Positions 17,142-26,386 of a DNA stretch of 64,000 bases are shown one piece after another; the first letter of the stretch is position 1, and each line of letters begins with the position of its first letter. The notes below the pieces were generated by a model, which saw nothing but the letters and a program-made list of their open reading frames with translations, was not told the DNA's origin and did no database searches. The stretch is from Streptomyces sp. NBC_00353 (GTDB lineage: Bacteria; Actinomycetota; Actinomycetes; Streptomycetales; Streptomycetaceae), in NCBI RefSeq assembly GCF_036108815.1, contig NZ_CP107985.1, positions 992,001 to 1,056,000 on the forward strand, written 5' to 3'. A program made the position numbers and the translations under genes.

Positions 17142-17609
17142 ATGCACATCCGCATCGACGCCGTCGACCTGCCCGGCCTCACCTGCCCGGCCCCCGCTGA
17201 CGCCAAAGTCCCGGCGTACGACAACATTCACGTCGCCGTGCAACGTCGCGACCGTCCGGCTGAACTCCTCGACCCGCAGCCCGGCGACGCCGCGTCCGCG
17301 ACGTGGACCCTGGAGTGCACCGCGATCGCCTCGCCGACCGGCACCGAGGTGAAAGGCCCCTACGTGCAGGACCGTCTGGGCCGCCGGTTCATCTACCTGT
17401 CGTGGGGCACGGTCGACGAGGCGGGAACCTTCACGATGTTCCGCCGCGCCAAGCTCATGCTCGACGTCGTCCCCGCCGACGTACTCGCCTCCGCCGCACA
17501 CGACGGCCTGCTGGTCGGACGCCTCGGGCTGACCGACGCATGCGGCAGCCCCCTATGCGCACGGGTCGTGCCCCCGCACATCGCCTGGACCGCCGAGCCC
17601 GCCGCGTAG
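17142..17609 (+). CDS. DUF5990-family protein
   Basis: A 155-residue soluble protein. The N-terminus (MHIRIDAVDLPGLTC), NIHVAVQRRDRPAELLDPQPGD and GRRFIYLSWGTVDEAGTFTM match the DUF5990 layout, a family of unknown function widespread in actinobacteria. GGAGG at 17125-17129 favours ATG 17142; two other in-frame ATGs at 17130 and 17133 overlap that site. No signal peptide or membrane segment. Confidence 0.8.
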   Translation: MHIRIDAVDLPGLTCPAPADAKVPAYDNIHVAVQRRDRPAELLDPQPGDAASATWTLECTAIASPTGTEVKGPYVQDRLGRRFIYLSWGTVDEAGTFTMFRRAKLMLDVVPADVLASAAHDGLLVGRLGLTDACGSPLCARVVPPHIAWTAEPAA

Positions 17610-17756
17610 AAGCGGCTGCCAGCCGGGCTACGCGACAGCCGCATCACGGCTGTCGGTCCGTGTGGCTGTCCGTGAGCTTCCGAAGGGGCTGGCGAAAGGT
17701 TGTCCCGAAATAATGGCGTGACCGAGCACAGAGCTGCCTGATAGCCGGCGTTGGGC

Positions 17757-17948
17757 TCAGCCGGTGGCTCGTGAAGTGTCCAGAGACAGGGCGAAGTCGG
17801 CGAGCGTGCGGAAGTCGTCCTCGCGCAGACCGATCCGCGGGTTGACGTGGTGCAGAAGCCCACGCCCACGGTGGTGGCCGGTCACATACGCCTCGTCCAG
17901 ATCGCTCTGTTCATCGTTGACCCAGGCGAAAGGACGCCCGTTGATAGG
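17757..17948 (-). pseudogene. C-terminal remnant of a HAD-domain protein
   Basis: The minus strand encodes NGRPFAWVNDEQSDLDEAYV, then HHRGRGLLHHVNPRIGL and a stop at 17757-17759. This is the tail of a family of small HAD-domain Streptomyces proteins ('RPFAWIDDE...AL.HRV....GL'). The catalytic N-terminal part, including the DxD motif, is missing beyond about 17948, where unrelated sequence and a hairpin begin. Confidence 0.65.
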
Positions 17949-17953
17949 AGGCC

Positions 17954-17987
17954 GCGCCCACCCCGCCGGGCATGTCGGGGTGGGCGC
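17954..17987 (-). terminator. 12-bp perfect hairpin downstream of the SDR gene
   Basis: GCGCCCACCCCG (17954-17965) pairs perfectly with CGGGGTGGGCGC (17976-17987) around a 10-nt loop. It lies 33 bp after the stop of the minus-strand SDR at 18021, the expected place for its terminator. Confidence 0.7.
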
Positions 17988-18020
17988 GCCACCGTCGAGG
18001 TGATGGCGGCTGGTGCGGCC

Positions 18021-18728
18021 TTACCAGGGAAGGCTGCCCTCGGCATCGAAGTAGCCTCCTGTGGGGCCGTCGGGGCCCACCTGCGCCATACGCACGATGA
18101 TCTCGGCGCCCTGCTCGACACTCTGGACGCCGGTGTTCCCGTTCAGGTCGGTCTTGGTGAAGCCGGGCTCCACCGCGTTGATGCGCATGTTCGGGAACGC
18201 CTTCGCGTACTGCACGGTGATCGTGTTGACCGATGTCTTCGACGCCGGGTAGGCAACGCCCGGGTAGGCGTACGACGGGGTACCCGCACTGGTGAGCCGG
18301 GTCAGCGAGCCCAAGCCACTGCTGACGTTGACCACGACCGGGGCCTCGGAACGCCCGAGCAGCGGCAGGAAGGCGTGCAGGACACGCACGGTGCCGAAGA
18401 CGTTCGTCTCGAACGTGCTCCGCATGATGTGGGCGGTCACGTCCGCGGCACCGATCACAACGTTGCCGGCACCCCTTTCCTCGATGCCTGCGTTGTTGAT
18501 CAGTACGTCCAGCCCTCCATCGGCCTCGATGGTCCTCGCCGCCGCCTCGACGGACGCGTCGTCGGTGGTATCGAGCTGGACCAGCCGTGCACCCAGTTGC
18601 TCGGCGGCCCGGCGCCCGCGTTCGGCGTTCCGGCTTCCGATGTAAACGGTGTGGCCTGCGGCAGTGAGTCGGCGGGCGGTCTCGAAGCCGAGACCCTTGT
18701 TCGCTCCGGTGATCAGTGTCGTTGTCAT
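18021..18728 (-). CDS. classical short-chain dehydrogenase/reductase
   Basis: A 235-residue classical SDR. Cofactor motif TGANKGLG at 7-14, NNAG at 78-81, catalytic Ser in VNVSSG (about 136-137), and Tyr160/Lys164 in YPASK. It is an NAD(P)-dependent oxidoreductase, closest in feel to small carbonyl-reductase-like SDRs; substrate not predictable. Divergent from the HTH regulator at 18830, with palindromes in the 101-bp gap, so probably its target. Confidence 0.9.
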   Translation of the reverse strand: MTTTLITGANKGLGFETARRLTAAGHTVYIGSRNAERGRRAAEQLGARLVQLDTTDDASVEAAARTIEADGGLDVLINNAGIEERGAGNVVIGAADVTAHIMRSTFETNVFGTVRVLHAFLPLLGRSEAPVVVNVSSGLGSLTRLTSAGTPSYAYPGVAYPASKTSVNTITVQYAKAFPNMRINAVEPGFTKTDLNGNTGVQSVEQGAEIIVRMAQVGPDGPTGGYFDAEGSLPW

Positions 18729-18765
18729 GCCTCCAGGCTGCAGCTGAGTGTCGGAAGCAGCCAGG

Positions 18766-18800
18766 AGTCCCGTCTTCCTGGGACTGCCAGTACCAGGAAG
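18766..18800. promoter_or_regulatory. overlapping palindromes between SDR and HTH regulator
   Basis: AGTCCC (18766-18771) pairs with GGGACT (18780-18785), and CTTCCTGG (18774-18781) pairs with CCAGGAAG (18793-18800). Two interleaved palindromes in a divergent intergenic region suggest a regulator-binding site. Confidence 0.5.
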
Positions 18801-18829
18801 ATCCGCGCGTGGCCGTGCACAGTGGTGAC

Positions 18830-19660
18830 ATGGCGAGCACGGATTTCGGGCGCACAGTGCGGCGCTGGCGCGACCGGGTCTCCCCGGAGGCAGCCGGGCT
18901 GCCCACGGGCGGCCATCGGCGCGCGGCCGGGCTGCGCCGGGAGGAGCTTGCCCTGCTGGCCGGGATCTCGGTCGACTACGTGACCCGCCTGGAACAGGGA
19001 CGGGCGACCAACCCCTCGGAGCAGGTCGTCGAGGCCCTGGGGCGTGCCCTGCGCCTCTCCACGGCCGAGCGCGAGCACCTGTTCCACGTCGCCGGGCTCG
19101 TACCCCCGGGGCAGGGGACGGTGCCCGCCTACATCACACCGAGCGTGCACCGGATGCTGGACCGGCTGTCCGGGACGCCCGTCGCGGTCTTCGACGCGGC
19201 GTGGACGCAACTGCTGGCCAATCCGCTGTACACGGCGCTGATGGGCGAGCGGCACGGCCGGGAGCGCAACGGCGTGTGGCGCGCCTTCCTCGGGTCGGGT
19301 GATCGCGTCCGCTACACGGCGCAGTCCCGGCGCGCGATGGAGACGGCGGTGGTCGCCGACCTGCGCACGACTGTCGGACGGTACCCGGATGACCGGCAAC
19401 TCCGGAGCCTGGTAACAGAGTTGCGCACGAACAGCGAACGGTTCGCCGAACTGTGGGATGCGGGCGCCGTGGGTCAGCACGAGGCTGCGCGAAAGACCAT
19501 CGATCACCCGCAGGTGGGCTCCCTGACGCTGGACTGCGATGTGCTCAGCGTGGCGGGCAGCGATCTGCGCATCATGATTTACACGGCTGAGCCCGGCACC
19601 GATGACGCCGAACGCCTGGAGCTCCTCGCCGTCCTCGGCACCCAGACACTCGTCGGATAG
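18830..19660 (+). CDS. MmyB-type helix-turn-helix regulator
   Basis: A 276-residue regulator. An XRE-type HTH occupies about residues 25-85 (GLRREELALLAGISVDYVTR). The rest (FDAAWTQLLANPLYTALMGE and following) is the MmyB-like ligand-binding domain, which in the family folds like a PAS domain. This two-domain form usually controls an adjacent divergent oxidoreductase, here the SDR at 18021. It is the third of its kind in the window, with paralogues at 33897 and 36867. Confidence 0.9.
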   Translation: MASTDFGRTVRRWRDRVSPEAAGLPTGGHRRAAGLRREELALLAGISVDYVTRLEQGRATNPSEQVVEALGRALRLSTAEREHLFHVAGLVPPGQGTVPAYITPSVHRMLDRLSGTPVAVFDAAWTQLLANPLYTALMGERHGRERNGVWRAFLGSGDRVRYTAQSRRAMETAVVADLRTTVGRYPDDRQLRSLVTELRTNSERFAELWDAGAVGQHEAARKTIDHPQVGSLTLDCDVLSVAGSDLRIMIYTAEPGTDDAERLELLAVLGTQTLVG

Positions 19661-19988
19661 CCGCCCTGCCGCGACCACTACTTCTTCGCGGCTTTCATCC
19701 GCAGGTCACCGGCCTACAGGTGGGAGACAAGGTGAGCCACCCTGGGGAACCCCATGCATGCCTTGCAGTTCCGGTCCAGCCACGGGCCGGACGGCAGGCG
19801 CCAGCACCAGGCTCCGTCTTCGAACGGATCTTGACCGCCGTGGACCCGGACACCGCGAGACGGCTCACCCAGGCTCACCCACGAGAGCCCAAAAAAAATC
19901 GGACGGCGATGTCGAGAACCCGCGTCCGGCTCCGTCCCCGGGGTGAACGCGACCACAATGGGTCGCACGAGCACCGAGGAGAACCACG
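19661..19988. other. 328-bp gap before the DGPF gene
   Basis: Contains an A8 run near 19890 and no convincing gene. Open frames lack domains. It probably carries the promoter of the YCII-ECF42 operon. Confidence 0.35.
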
Positions 19989-20396
19989 ATGGCCAAGTAC
20001 CTGCTGCTGAAGCACTACCGCGGCGCCCCGGCTTCGGTCAACGACGTGCCGATGGACCAGTGGAGCCCGGAGGAGATCTCGGCGCACATGCAGTACATGA
20101 ACGACTTCGCGGCCCGGCTGGAGAAGACCGGCGAGTTCATCGACGGTCAGGCGCTCGCCCCCGAGGGAGCGTGGGTCCGCTACGACGGTGAGGGGCGCCC
20201 GCCGGTCACCGACGGACCGTTCGCGGAGACCAAGGACCTCATCGCCGGCTGGATGATCATCGACGTCGACAGCTACGAGCGCGCCGTCGAGCTGGCCGGG
20301 GAGCTGTCGGCCGCCCCTGGGGCGGGCGGCAAGCCGATCCACGAGTGGCTGGAGGTGCGCCCGTTCCTGGCCGCGCCGCCCACCATCACGGATTGA
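19989..20396 (+). CDS. YCII/DGPF-domain protein
   Basis: A 135-residue protein of the YCII-related fold. It carries the DGPF signature itself (VTDGPFAETKDLIAGWMI, about residues 77-95) after an N-terminal KYLLLKHYRGAP strand. DGPF proteins are genomically tied to ECF42 sigma factors, as here: the stop is only 8 bases from the start of the sigma gene. ATG 19989 follows GAGGAGAACC. Its biochemical role in the sigma pathway is not settled. Confidence 0.9.
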   Translation: MAKYLLLKHYRGAPASVNDVPMDQWSPEEISAHMQYMNDFAARLEKTGEFIDGQALAPEGAWVRYDGEGRPPVTDGPFAETKDLIAGWMIIDVDSYERAVELAGELSAAPGAGGKPIHEWLEVRPFLAAPPTITD

Positions 20397-20404
20397 CGTC
20401 ACCG

Positions 20405-21550
<1,146 letters not shown>

Positions 21551-21639
21551 CGGGCCGCGCTCGGATTTGCCCGCAGCACTGGGCGCGCCCGCGTGGCCAG
21601 AGCGGTCGCCTCAAAGTCCTTACGTTGTTGGTGGGTTGA

Positions 21640-23105
21640 TTCCGGTCACTCGTAGGATCGGGAGGCCCATGGGCACTGGGTGTGGCTGTCAAGTTCATGC
21701 CGCAGGAGTGGCTTCTACTGATTGGCCGCCCGGTGCCCTGCGACAACTCGGCCACTGATTGGGATGCGCGCGACAAGATCGCTTGGTAAGGACACGCTGG
21801 CGAGGTCGTCTGCTGGGACAAGTACTGGGACGACTTCGGAGGTGACCATGCCCGAACTGTGGGCCGGTACGGATGCGGGCAAAGCCGAGCATCACTGCGT
21901 GGTGATCGACTCCGACGGTCAGCGGAAGCTGTCGCGACGGGTGGCCAACGACGAGAGCACACTGCTGAATCTGATTGGCGATGTCCTCGCTCTGAGCGAA
22001 GACGAGCCGGTGACCTGGGCGATTGATCTCAACGCTAGTGGTGCCGCGCTGATGATCGCGCTGCTGACCGGCAACGGGCAACAGGTCCTCTATATCCCCG
22101 GTCGCACCGTCCATCACGCCTCCGGCTCTTACCGGGGCGATGGGAAGACCGACGCGAAAGACGCCTTCGTCATCGCCGACCAGGCCCGGATGCGCCGCGA
22201 CCTCCAACCGATGCGCCACGGCGACGACATTGCCCTTGACCTGCGGATTCTCACTTCGCGGCGGCTGGACCTGGCTGCGGACCGGACCCGGGGCATCAAC
22301 CGGCTGCGGGCCCAGATGCTGGAGTACTTCCCCGCTCTGGAGCGGGCCTTCGACTACAGCACTTCGAAGGCTTCCCTGGTGCTGCTGACCGGCTACCAGA
22401 GCCCAGCCGCCCTCCGGCGGATCGGCAAGAACCGCCTCGCCGAGTGGCTGAAGAACCGCAAGGTCCGCAACTACAAACTCGTCGCGGCCACCGGCGTCGA
22501 AGCCGCTGAGGCCCAGCACACTGCCGTCGCCGGGGAGAAGCTGGCCGCCACCATGGTTGCCAAGCTCGCGAGGGAAGTGATGGCCCTCGATGAGGAGATC
22601 GCCGAAACCGACGTCCTGATCGAGGGCCGGTTTCGTGAGCACCCGCATGCCGAGGTCATCCTGAGCATGCCCGGCATAGGGCCCGTTCTGGCCGCGGAGT
22701 TCATCGCCCACACCGGCGGAGACATGAGTGTCTTCGGCAGCCCTGACCGCCTCGCTGGCGTCGCCGGCCTGGCCCCGGTTCCCAGGGACTCTGGACGGAT
22801 CAGCGGCAATATGCGCCGCCCACGGCGCTACTGCCGGCGCCTGCTGCGGGTCTTCTACATGTCCGCGCAGGTCGCTGCCCGCTGTTGCCCTACCTCGAAG
22901 GCGTTCTACGACCGCAAGAGAGCCGAAGGCAAGAACCACAGGCAAGCAGTCATCGCCCTCGCGCGGCGTCGATTGAACGTTCTCTGGGCCCCCATACGCG
23001 ACGGCCGAGTCTTCGAGATCACCGCTCCGCCCAACCCTGCCGTCCTCGGATGAATCGCTCACAGCGCGTCACCGGACGAGATTGACAACTTCATTGGGAA
23101 TCAGT
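21640..23105 (+). mobile_element. IS110-family insertion sequence (ends approximate)
   Basis: An intact IS110 transposase with about 200 bp of non-coding sequence upstream and about 50 bp downstream. IS110 elements have no useful terminal inverted repeats, so the boundaries are estimated from the edge of the sigma-factor gene and the GATTGACAACTTCATTGGGA tail after the stop. In the IS110 subgroup the upstream non-coding end encodes a bridge RNA. Confidence 0.6.
21848..23053 (+). CDS. IS110-family transposase (DEDD recombinase)
   Basis: A 401-residue protein. The N-terminal RuvC-like DEDD domain starts WAGTDAGKAEHHCVVIDSDG and includes WAIDLNASGAALM and DGKTDAKDAFVIAD. The C-terminal Tnp_IS110/transposase_20 domain carries ILSMPGIGPVLAAEFIAHTG, GLAPVPRDSG and the conserved Ser-containing region around RRLLRVFYMSAQVAARCCPT. 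ATG 21848 follows GGAGGTGACC. It appears full length and could be active, directed by an RNA from the element end. Confidence 0.9.
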   Translation: MPELWAGTDAGKAEHHCVVIDSDGQRKLSRRVANDESTLLNLIGDVLALSEDEPVTWAIDLNASGAALMIALLTGNGQQVLYIPGRTVHHASGSYRGDGKTDAKDAFVIADQARMRRDLQPMRHGDDIALDLRILTSRRLDLAADRTRGINRLRAQMLEYFPALERAFDYSTSKASLVLLTGYQSPAALRRIGKNRLAEWLKNRKVRNYKLVAATGVEAAEAQHTAVAGEKLAATMVAKLAREVMALDEEIAETDVLIEGRFREHPHAEVILSMPGIGPVLAAEFIAHTGGDMSVFGSPDRLAGVAGLAPVPRDSGRISGNMRRPRRYCRRLLRVFYMSAQVAARCCPTSKAFYDRKRAEGKNHRQAVIALARRRLNVLWAPIRDGRVFEITAPPNPAVLG

Positions 23106-23130
23106 AGGGGGTCAAGACCAGCTGTGTGAC

Positions 23131-23147
23131 GCGTTGCCGGCGTAGAA
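23131..23147 (+). repeat. 17-bp repeat shared with 39298-39314
   Basis: GCGTTGCCGGCGTAGAA here and GCGTTACCGGCGTAGAA at 39298, one mismatch. Both copies lie in gene-free sequence beside the start or end of intact genes. Possibly a remnant of the same mobile element. Confidence 0.4.
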
Positions 23148-23218
23148 GCTGAGCGGCAGATCGTCGGCAACCCTTTGCCGCCACCGCCCGATCTTTGGGA
23201 CACGTAACCCCGGACGGT

Positions 23219-24214
23219 TTACTCTCCGCCAGTGTCGAGGAGCGGCACGCGGAGTGAGGACACGCCGTCCCGCCAGGCGCCGAGCAACTGCTCCCCGAAC
23301 CGGTCTTCCAACCATCCGGTGGCCGCGATGCCGAACGCGACATCTGGTGCCAGATCCGGCTCCACCTGGAGCAGACCGGCGACGACCTCATGCCGCACGA
23401 GTTGCTCATGCACGGCGTCGGCCTCGACATGCTCCGTATAGAAGTGGACCGCCGCAGGCCCGGCGCCGGCTCGCTTCAATGCTTCCGCGAGGCGCTTCGA
23501 CCCCGGGGAGGAGGTGATCTCCACTGAGGCGAAGTGACCGACCAGCGCACCACGGTGTGAGCGGTGGAGCCCGAAGAGCGACATGAGGTTGACGGTCGCG
23601 AGCATCTGCCGCGATCCGGCGTCGAGGTAGCGCCCGTACGAGGTGTCCAGGTGGAGGTCTGCCATCAGATCCGCGAACAACTTCGAGTGGATCCGTTCCG
23701 CCCGTCCCGCTCCGAATTCGTCGTACTCCACACCCACCATTCCCGCCTTCGCCCGACCCGTCAGGCGCGGAATCACCCACACGTGCGGATCAGCCTCCTT
23801 CAGGTGGTACAGCGAGCGTTGGACGGCATACTCGCGCAGATGCCACAGCTCGCCCTCATCCCGCAGGAAGTACGACACGCCTTCGGCGTCCACCGGCTCC
23901 AGAAGGGCTTCGTCCAGTGCGCTGCCGACATCCTCGGCAACCGGCACGTCAGCGCGCAGAGCCGCCAGAAAGCCCCGCTCCAGCGCGGCACGCACCCTGA
24001 GCAGGTCCGGATCCCACTCCCACATGCCGTCCACCCCGTCGAAGCCGCGGTAGTGCAACTCGTAACAGAGATACAGGGCCAGCTGAAGATCGTCGCCGTA
24101 CGGATCGGCGCCCCCCACCAGGGACGGCTCCGGCAGCACGTGCCGACCCGGTTCCCCGCCGAGTGCCTCGATCAAGGCGGCAGACACCTCACCTCGTGCT
24201 TCAGGCAGCTTCAT
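23219..24214 (-). CDS. iron-containing redox enzyme (haem-oxygenase-like fold)
   Basis: A 331-residue helical protein. LQLALYLCYELHYRGFDGVD, VQRSLYHLKEADPHVWVIPR and HFYTEHVEADAVHEQLVRHE match the iron-containing redox enzyme family, with the haem-oxygenase-like diiron (HDO) fold. The Glu/His/Asp residues in ELHYRG and EHVEADAVH are the likely metal ligands. Members perform oxygen-dependent chemistry such as N-oxidation or C-C cleavage. ATG 24214 has AGGAAGGGAG upstream. The adjacent VOC gene is broken, so no working partner is visible. Confidence 0.8.
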   Translation of the reverse strand: MKLPEARGEVSAALIEALGGEPGRHVLPEPSLVGGADPYGDDLQLALYLCYELHYRGFDGVDGMWEWDPDLLRVRAALERGFLAALRADVPVAEDVGSALDEALLEPVDAEGVSYFLRDEGELWHLREYAVQRSLYHLKEADPHVWVIPRLTGRAKAGMVGVEYDEFGAGRAERIHSKLFADLMADLHLDTSYGRYLDAGSRQMLATVNLMSLFGLHRSHRGALVGHFASVEITSSPGSKRLAEALKRAGAGPAAVHFYTEHVEADAVHEQLVRHEVVAGLLQVEPDLAPDVAFGIAATGWLEDRFGEQLLGAWRDGVSSLRVPLLDTGGE

Positions 24215-24531
24215 GGTGCTCCCTTCCTCGACCCGGCGGTTCGTTCCGTAGGGACACCGCGAATGAGAAGGAGTGCCCGGTGAGGTCGGCGTGGAAGCGC
24301 ACGTCGCATGGCCCACGGCAGTCCTTGGTGTCTATCGGCACAACGCCGAGGCTCACCGCTTCGCGTGTCCAGGCGGATCGCCACGTGTACGCCGTTGTGG
24401 CCGACGAGTTCCACAAAATCAGGATCGCTCACGACCTGAATTTCCGCATCGAGGAGTGAGGCGCAGAACTCCGCCAGAGCTTCCGGCTCCGCACAGTCCA
24501 GAACGAGGACACTTGCCTTTGCAACTGTCAT
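24201..24531 (-). pseudogene. VOC-superfamily gene with internal deletion and frameshift
   Basis: It begins normally (MTVAKASVLVLDCAEPEALA ... NGVHVAIRLD) but after about 55 residues jumps, in a different frame, to the last beta-strands (GVVPIDTKDCRGPCDVRFHA, GHSFSFAVSL). The central third of the glyoxalase fold is missing. The 3' end runs into the start of the redox enzyme gene. It cannot make a functional VOC protein. Confidence 0.65.
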
Positions 24532-25096
24532 GTGATTCGGGTACCCGCCGACACTCAGAACACACGGGCGACGGTCAGTGTATACAGGGATGGGATTCCA
24601 TCATCGAAAACCGTCTTTATTGGGCCTTTCACAGGCACCGCGTCGGCCTTCGTCAGCGTGGCGCGGGTCTGTTCACCGATTCGGTCGGCACGGATGATCA
24701 CCAATTCTTTCTCACTCCGCGCAGAAACGCCGGGGTTCAGGCGTTCCCGGGGCGGCGCATAGCGCTGCACAGCACGTCAGGCGCCAGCAGTAGCACGCAC
24801 CGCCTTGCCTCGGCGGCCAGAGGCTCCGCGGCCGTGACCCATATGGCGGGCCGGACAGACACCAATCCCTCGTGGCGCCACCCACGGCTACGGCACGGCT
24901 CGCGGCCCGCCCAGACGTCCCGTCACACAGCGGGATCAGCCTGTTTTGCCGCGGGGCTAAAGGAGTCTCATGACCCGCTCGGGATGCGCGGGTCATGGCA
25001 CCCATCAACTCTGGATATGGCGGAGCAATGCCGCTGAGTGGCGGCCCCCTGCGCAGACGCCGATCGGCTGCCTGCCCATGAAAAGGTGACGCACCC
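24532..25096. other. 565-bp gap upstream of the gvpY-like gene
   Basis: AT-richer than its surroundings at 24540-24720. A minus-strand 71-codon frame (24555-24770, ending IPSLYTLTVARVF) is protein-like but has no family or clear ribosome-binding site. The 3' part should hold the promoter of the gvpY-like gene. Confidence 0.35.
24969..24997. other. 10-bp perfect hairpin
   Basis: CATGACCCGC (24969-24978) pairs with GCGGGTCATG (24988-24997), 9-nt loop. It lies 100 bp upstream of the gvpY-like gene; it could be an operator or a terminator. Confidence 0.45.
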
Positions 25097-26380
25097 ATGA
25101 ATGACGCAAACAAGATCTTGCTCGCCGCAGCCCTGGCCGGCGGCTATGTGCTGGGCCGTACGAAGAAGGGCCGGTTCGTTCTTACGGCGGCGTCCTATAT
25201 TGCCGGGCGTCAATTCGGTCTTGAACCGCGACAGCTCGTGGTTCAAGGGATCCGCAAGCTCGGAGAGATCCCGCAGGTTGCGGACCTGGGTGAGCAGCTG
25301 CGCGGGGAGGTCATGAACGCGGGCCGGGAGGCGGTCACCGCCGCTGCCAACCGTCGGCTGACGACGCTCGCCGATTCGCTCCGGGAACGTACCCTCCAGC
25401 TCGAAAGCGGCGGGGAAGAACCGGAAGAGGAGGAGGGCGAGGAGGAGTACGCCCGCGGCGAGGGCGAGGAGCCGGAAGAGGAATACGAGGAAGAGGAACC
25501 CGAAGAAGAGGAGGAGGAAGAGCCCGAAGAGGAACACGAGGAGGGCGAGTACGAGGAGGAAGAGGAACCCGAAGAGGAGCCCGAAGAGGAAGAAGGCGAG
25601 GAAGAAGAGCCGGAGGAAGAGCCGGAGGAGCCCGAGGAGGAGCAAGAGGAGGAGCCCGAGGAGGAAGAAGAAGAGGAAGAAGAAGAGGAGGAGCCGGAAG
25701 AAGAGCCCGAAGAGCGGCCACGCCGACGCACTCCCCGCGCTGCTACGAAGCCGCGTATGCCCAGCAAGTCAGCCGCTGGCCGGCGTGACAAGACAAAGCG
25801 GGCGGCCCTCGCGAAGAGGGGTGCGGAGAAGCCGGCAGCCGAGAAGGCCACCGCGAAGAAGGCCGCGCCCACCAAGAAGGCAGCCGCCAAGAAATCAGCC
25901 CCTGCTAAGAAGGCCGCGCCCACCAAGAAGACCGCCGCCAAGAAATCAGCCCCTGCTAAGAAGGCCGCGCCCACCAAGAAGCCAGCGCCTGCCAAGAAGG
26001 CCACCGCGAAGAAGGCCGCGCCCACCAAGAAGACCGCCGCCAAGAAACCAGCCCCTGCTAAGAAGACCACCGCCAAGAAGGCGGCCCCCGCTAAGAAGAC
26101 CACCGCGGAGAAGTCAACTCCCGCTAAAAAGACCCCCGCCAGGAAGGCGCCTGCGAAGAAGGCCGCCGCGAAGAAGACAGCAACCAAGAAAACCGCGCCG
26201 AAGAAGGCCGCCGCGAAGAGGCCAGGGAAGAAGACCACCGCCAAACCTGCGAAGAAGACTTCCGTCAAGAAGGCGCCTGCGAAGAAGACTGCGGCACGGA
26301 AGAAGGCCGCTCCCGCTGCGAAGAAGACCGCCAGGAAGAGCGCCAAGAAGACATCATCGCGCGTTGAGCGCCGGAGGTAG
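25097..26380 (+). CDS. gvpY: gvpY-like gas-vesicle accessory protein with acidic and histone-H1-like blocks
   Basis: A 427-residue protein in three parts. Residues 1-100 are a folded helical domain (NKILLAAALAGGYVLGRTKK, VQGIRKLGEIPQVADLGEQL). About 105-208 is almost pure Glu with Pro (runs of E, EP and EEP). About 213-427 is a Lys/Ala/Pro tail of PAKKA, PTKKA and TAKK repeats, like histone H1 or H1-like bacterial DNA-binding proteins. The folded part and the following SRPBCC gene match the gvpY-gvpZ pair of Streptomyces gas-vesicle clusters. Here the pair faces the main cluster. The repeats are also near-identical at DNA level. Symbol by context. Confidence 0.7.
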   Translation: MNDANKILLAAALAGGYVLGRTKKGRFVLTAASYIAGRQFGLEPRQLVVQGIRKLGEIPQVADLGEQLRGEVMNAGREAVTAAANRRLTTLADSLRERTLQLESGGEEPEEEEGEEEYARGEGEEPEEEYEEEEPEEEEEEEPEEEHEEGEYEEEEEPEEEPEEEEGEEEEPEEEPEEPEEEQEEEPEEEEEEEEEEEEPEEEPEERPRRRTPRAATKPRMPSKSAAGRRDKTKRAALAKRGAEKPAAEKATAKKAAPTKKAAAKKSAPAKKAAPTKKTAAKKSAPAKKAAPTKKPAPAKKATAKKAAPTKKTAAKKPAPAKKTTAKKAAPAKKTTAEKSTPAKKTPARKAPAKKAAAKKTATKKTAPKKAAAKRPGKKTTAKPAKKTSVKKAPAKKTAARKKAAPAAKKTARKSAKKTSSRVERRR

Positions 26381-26386
26381 CCGGTC

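Noticed and set aside
17696..17716. IS5-end-like sequence GGTTGTCCCGAAATAATGG
   Set aside because: Only one end-like match with no partner or transposase remnant nearby; may be chance.
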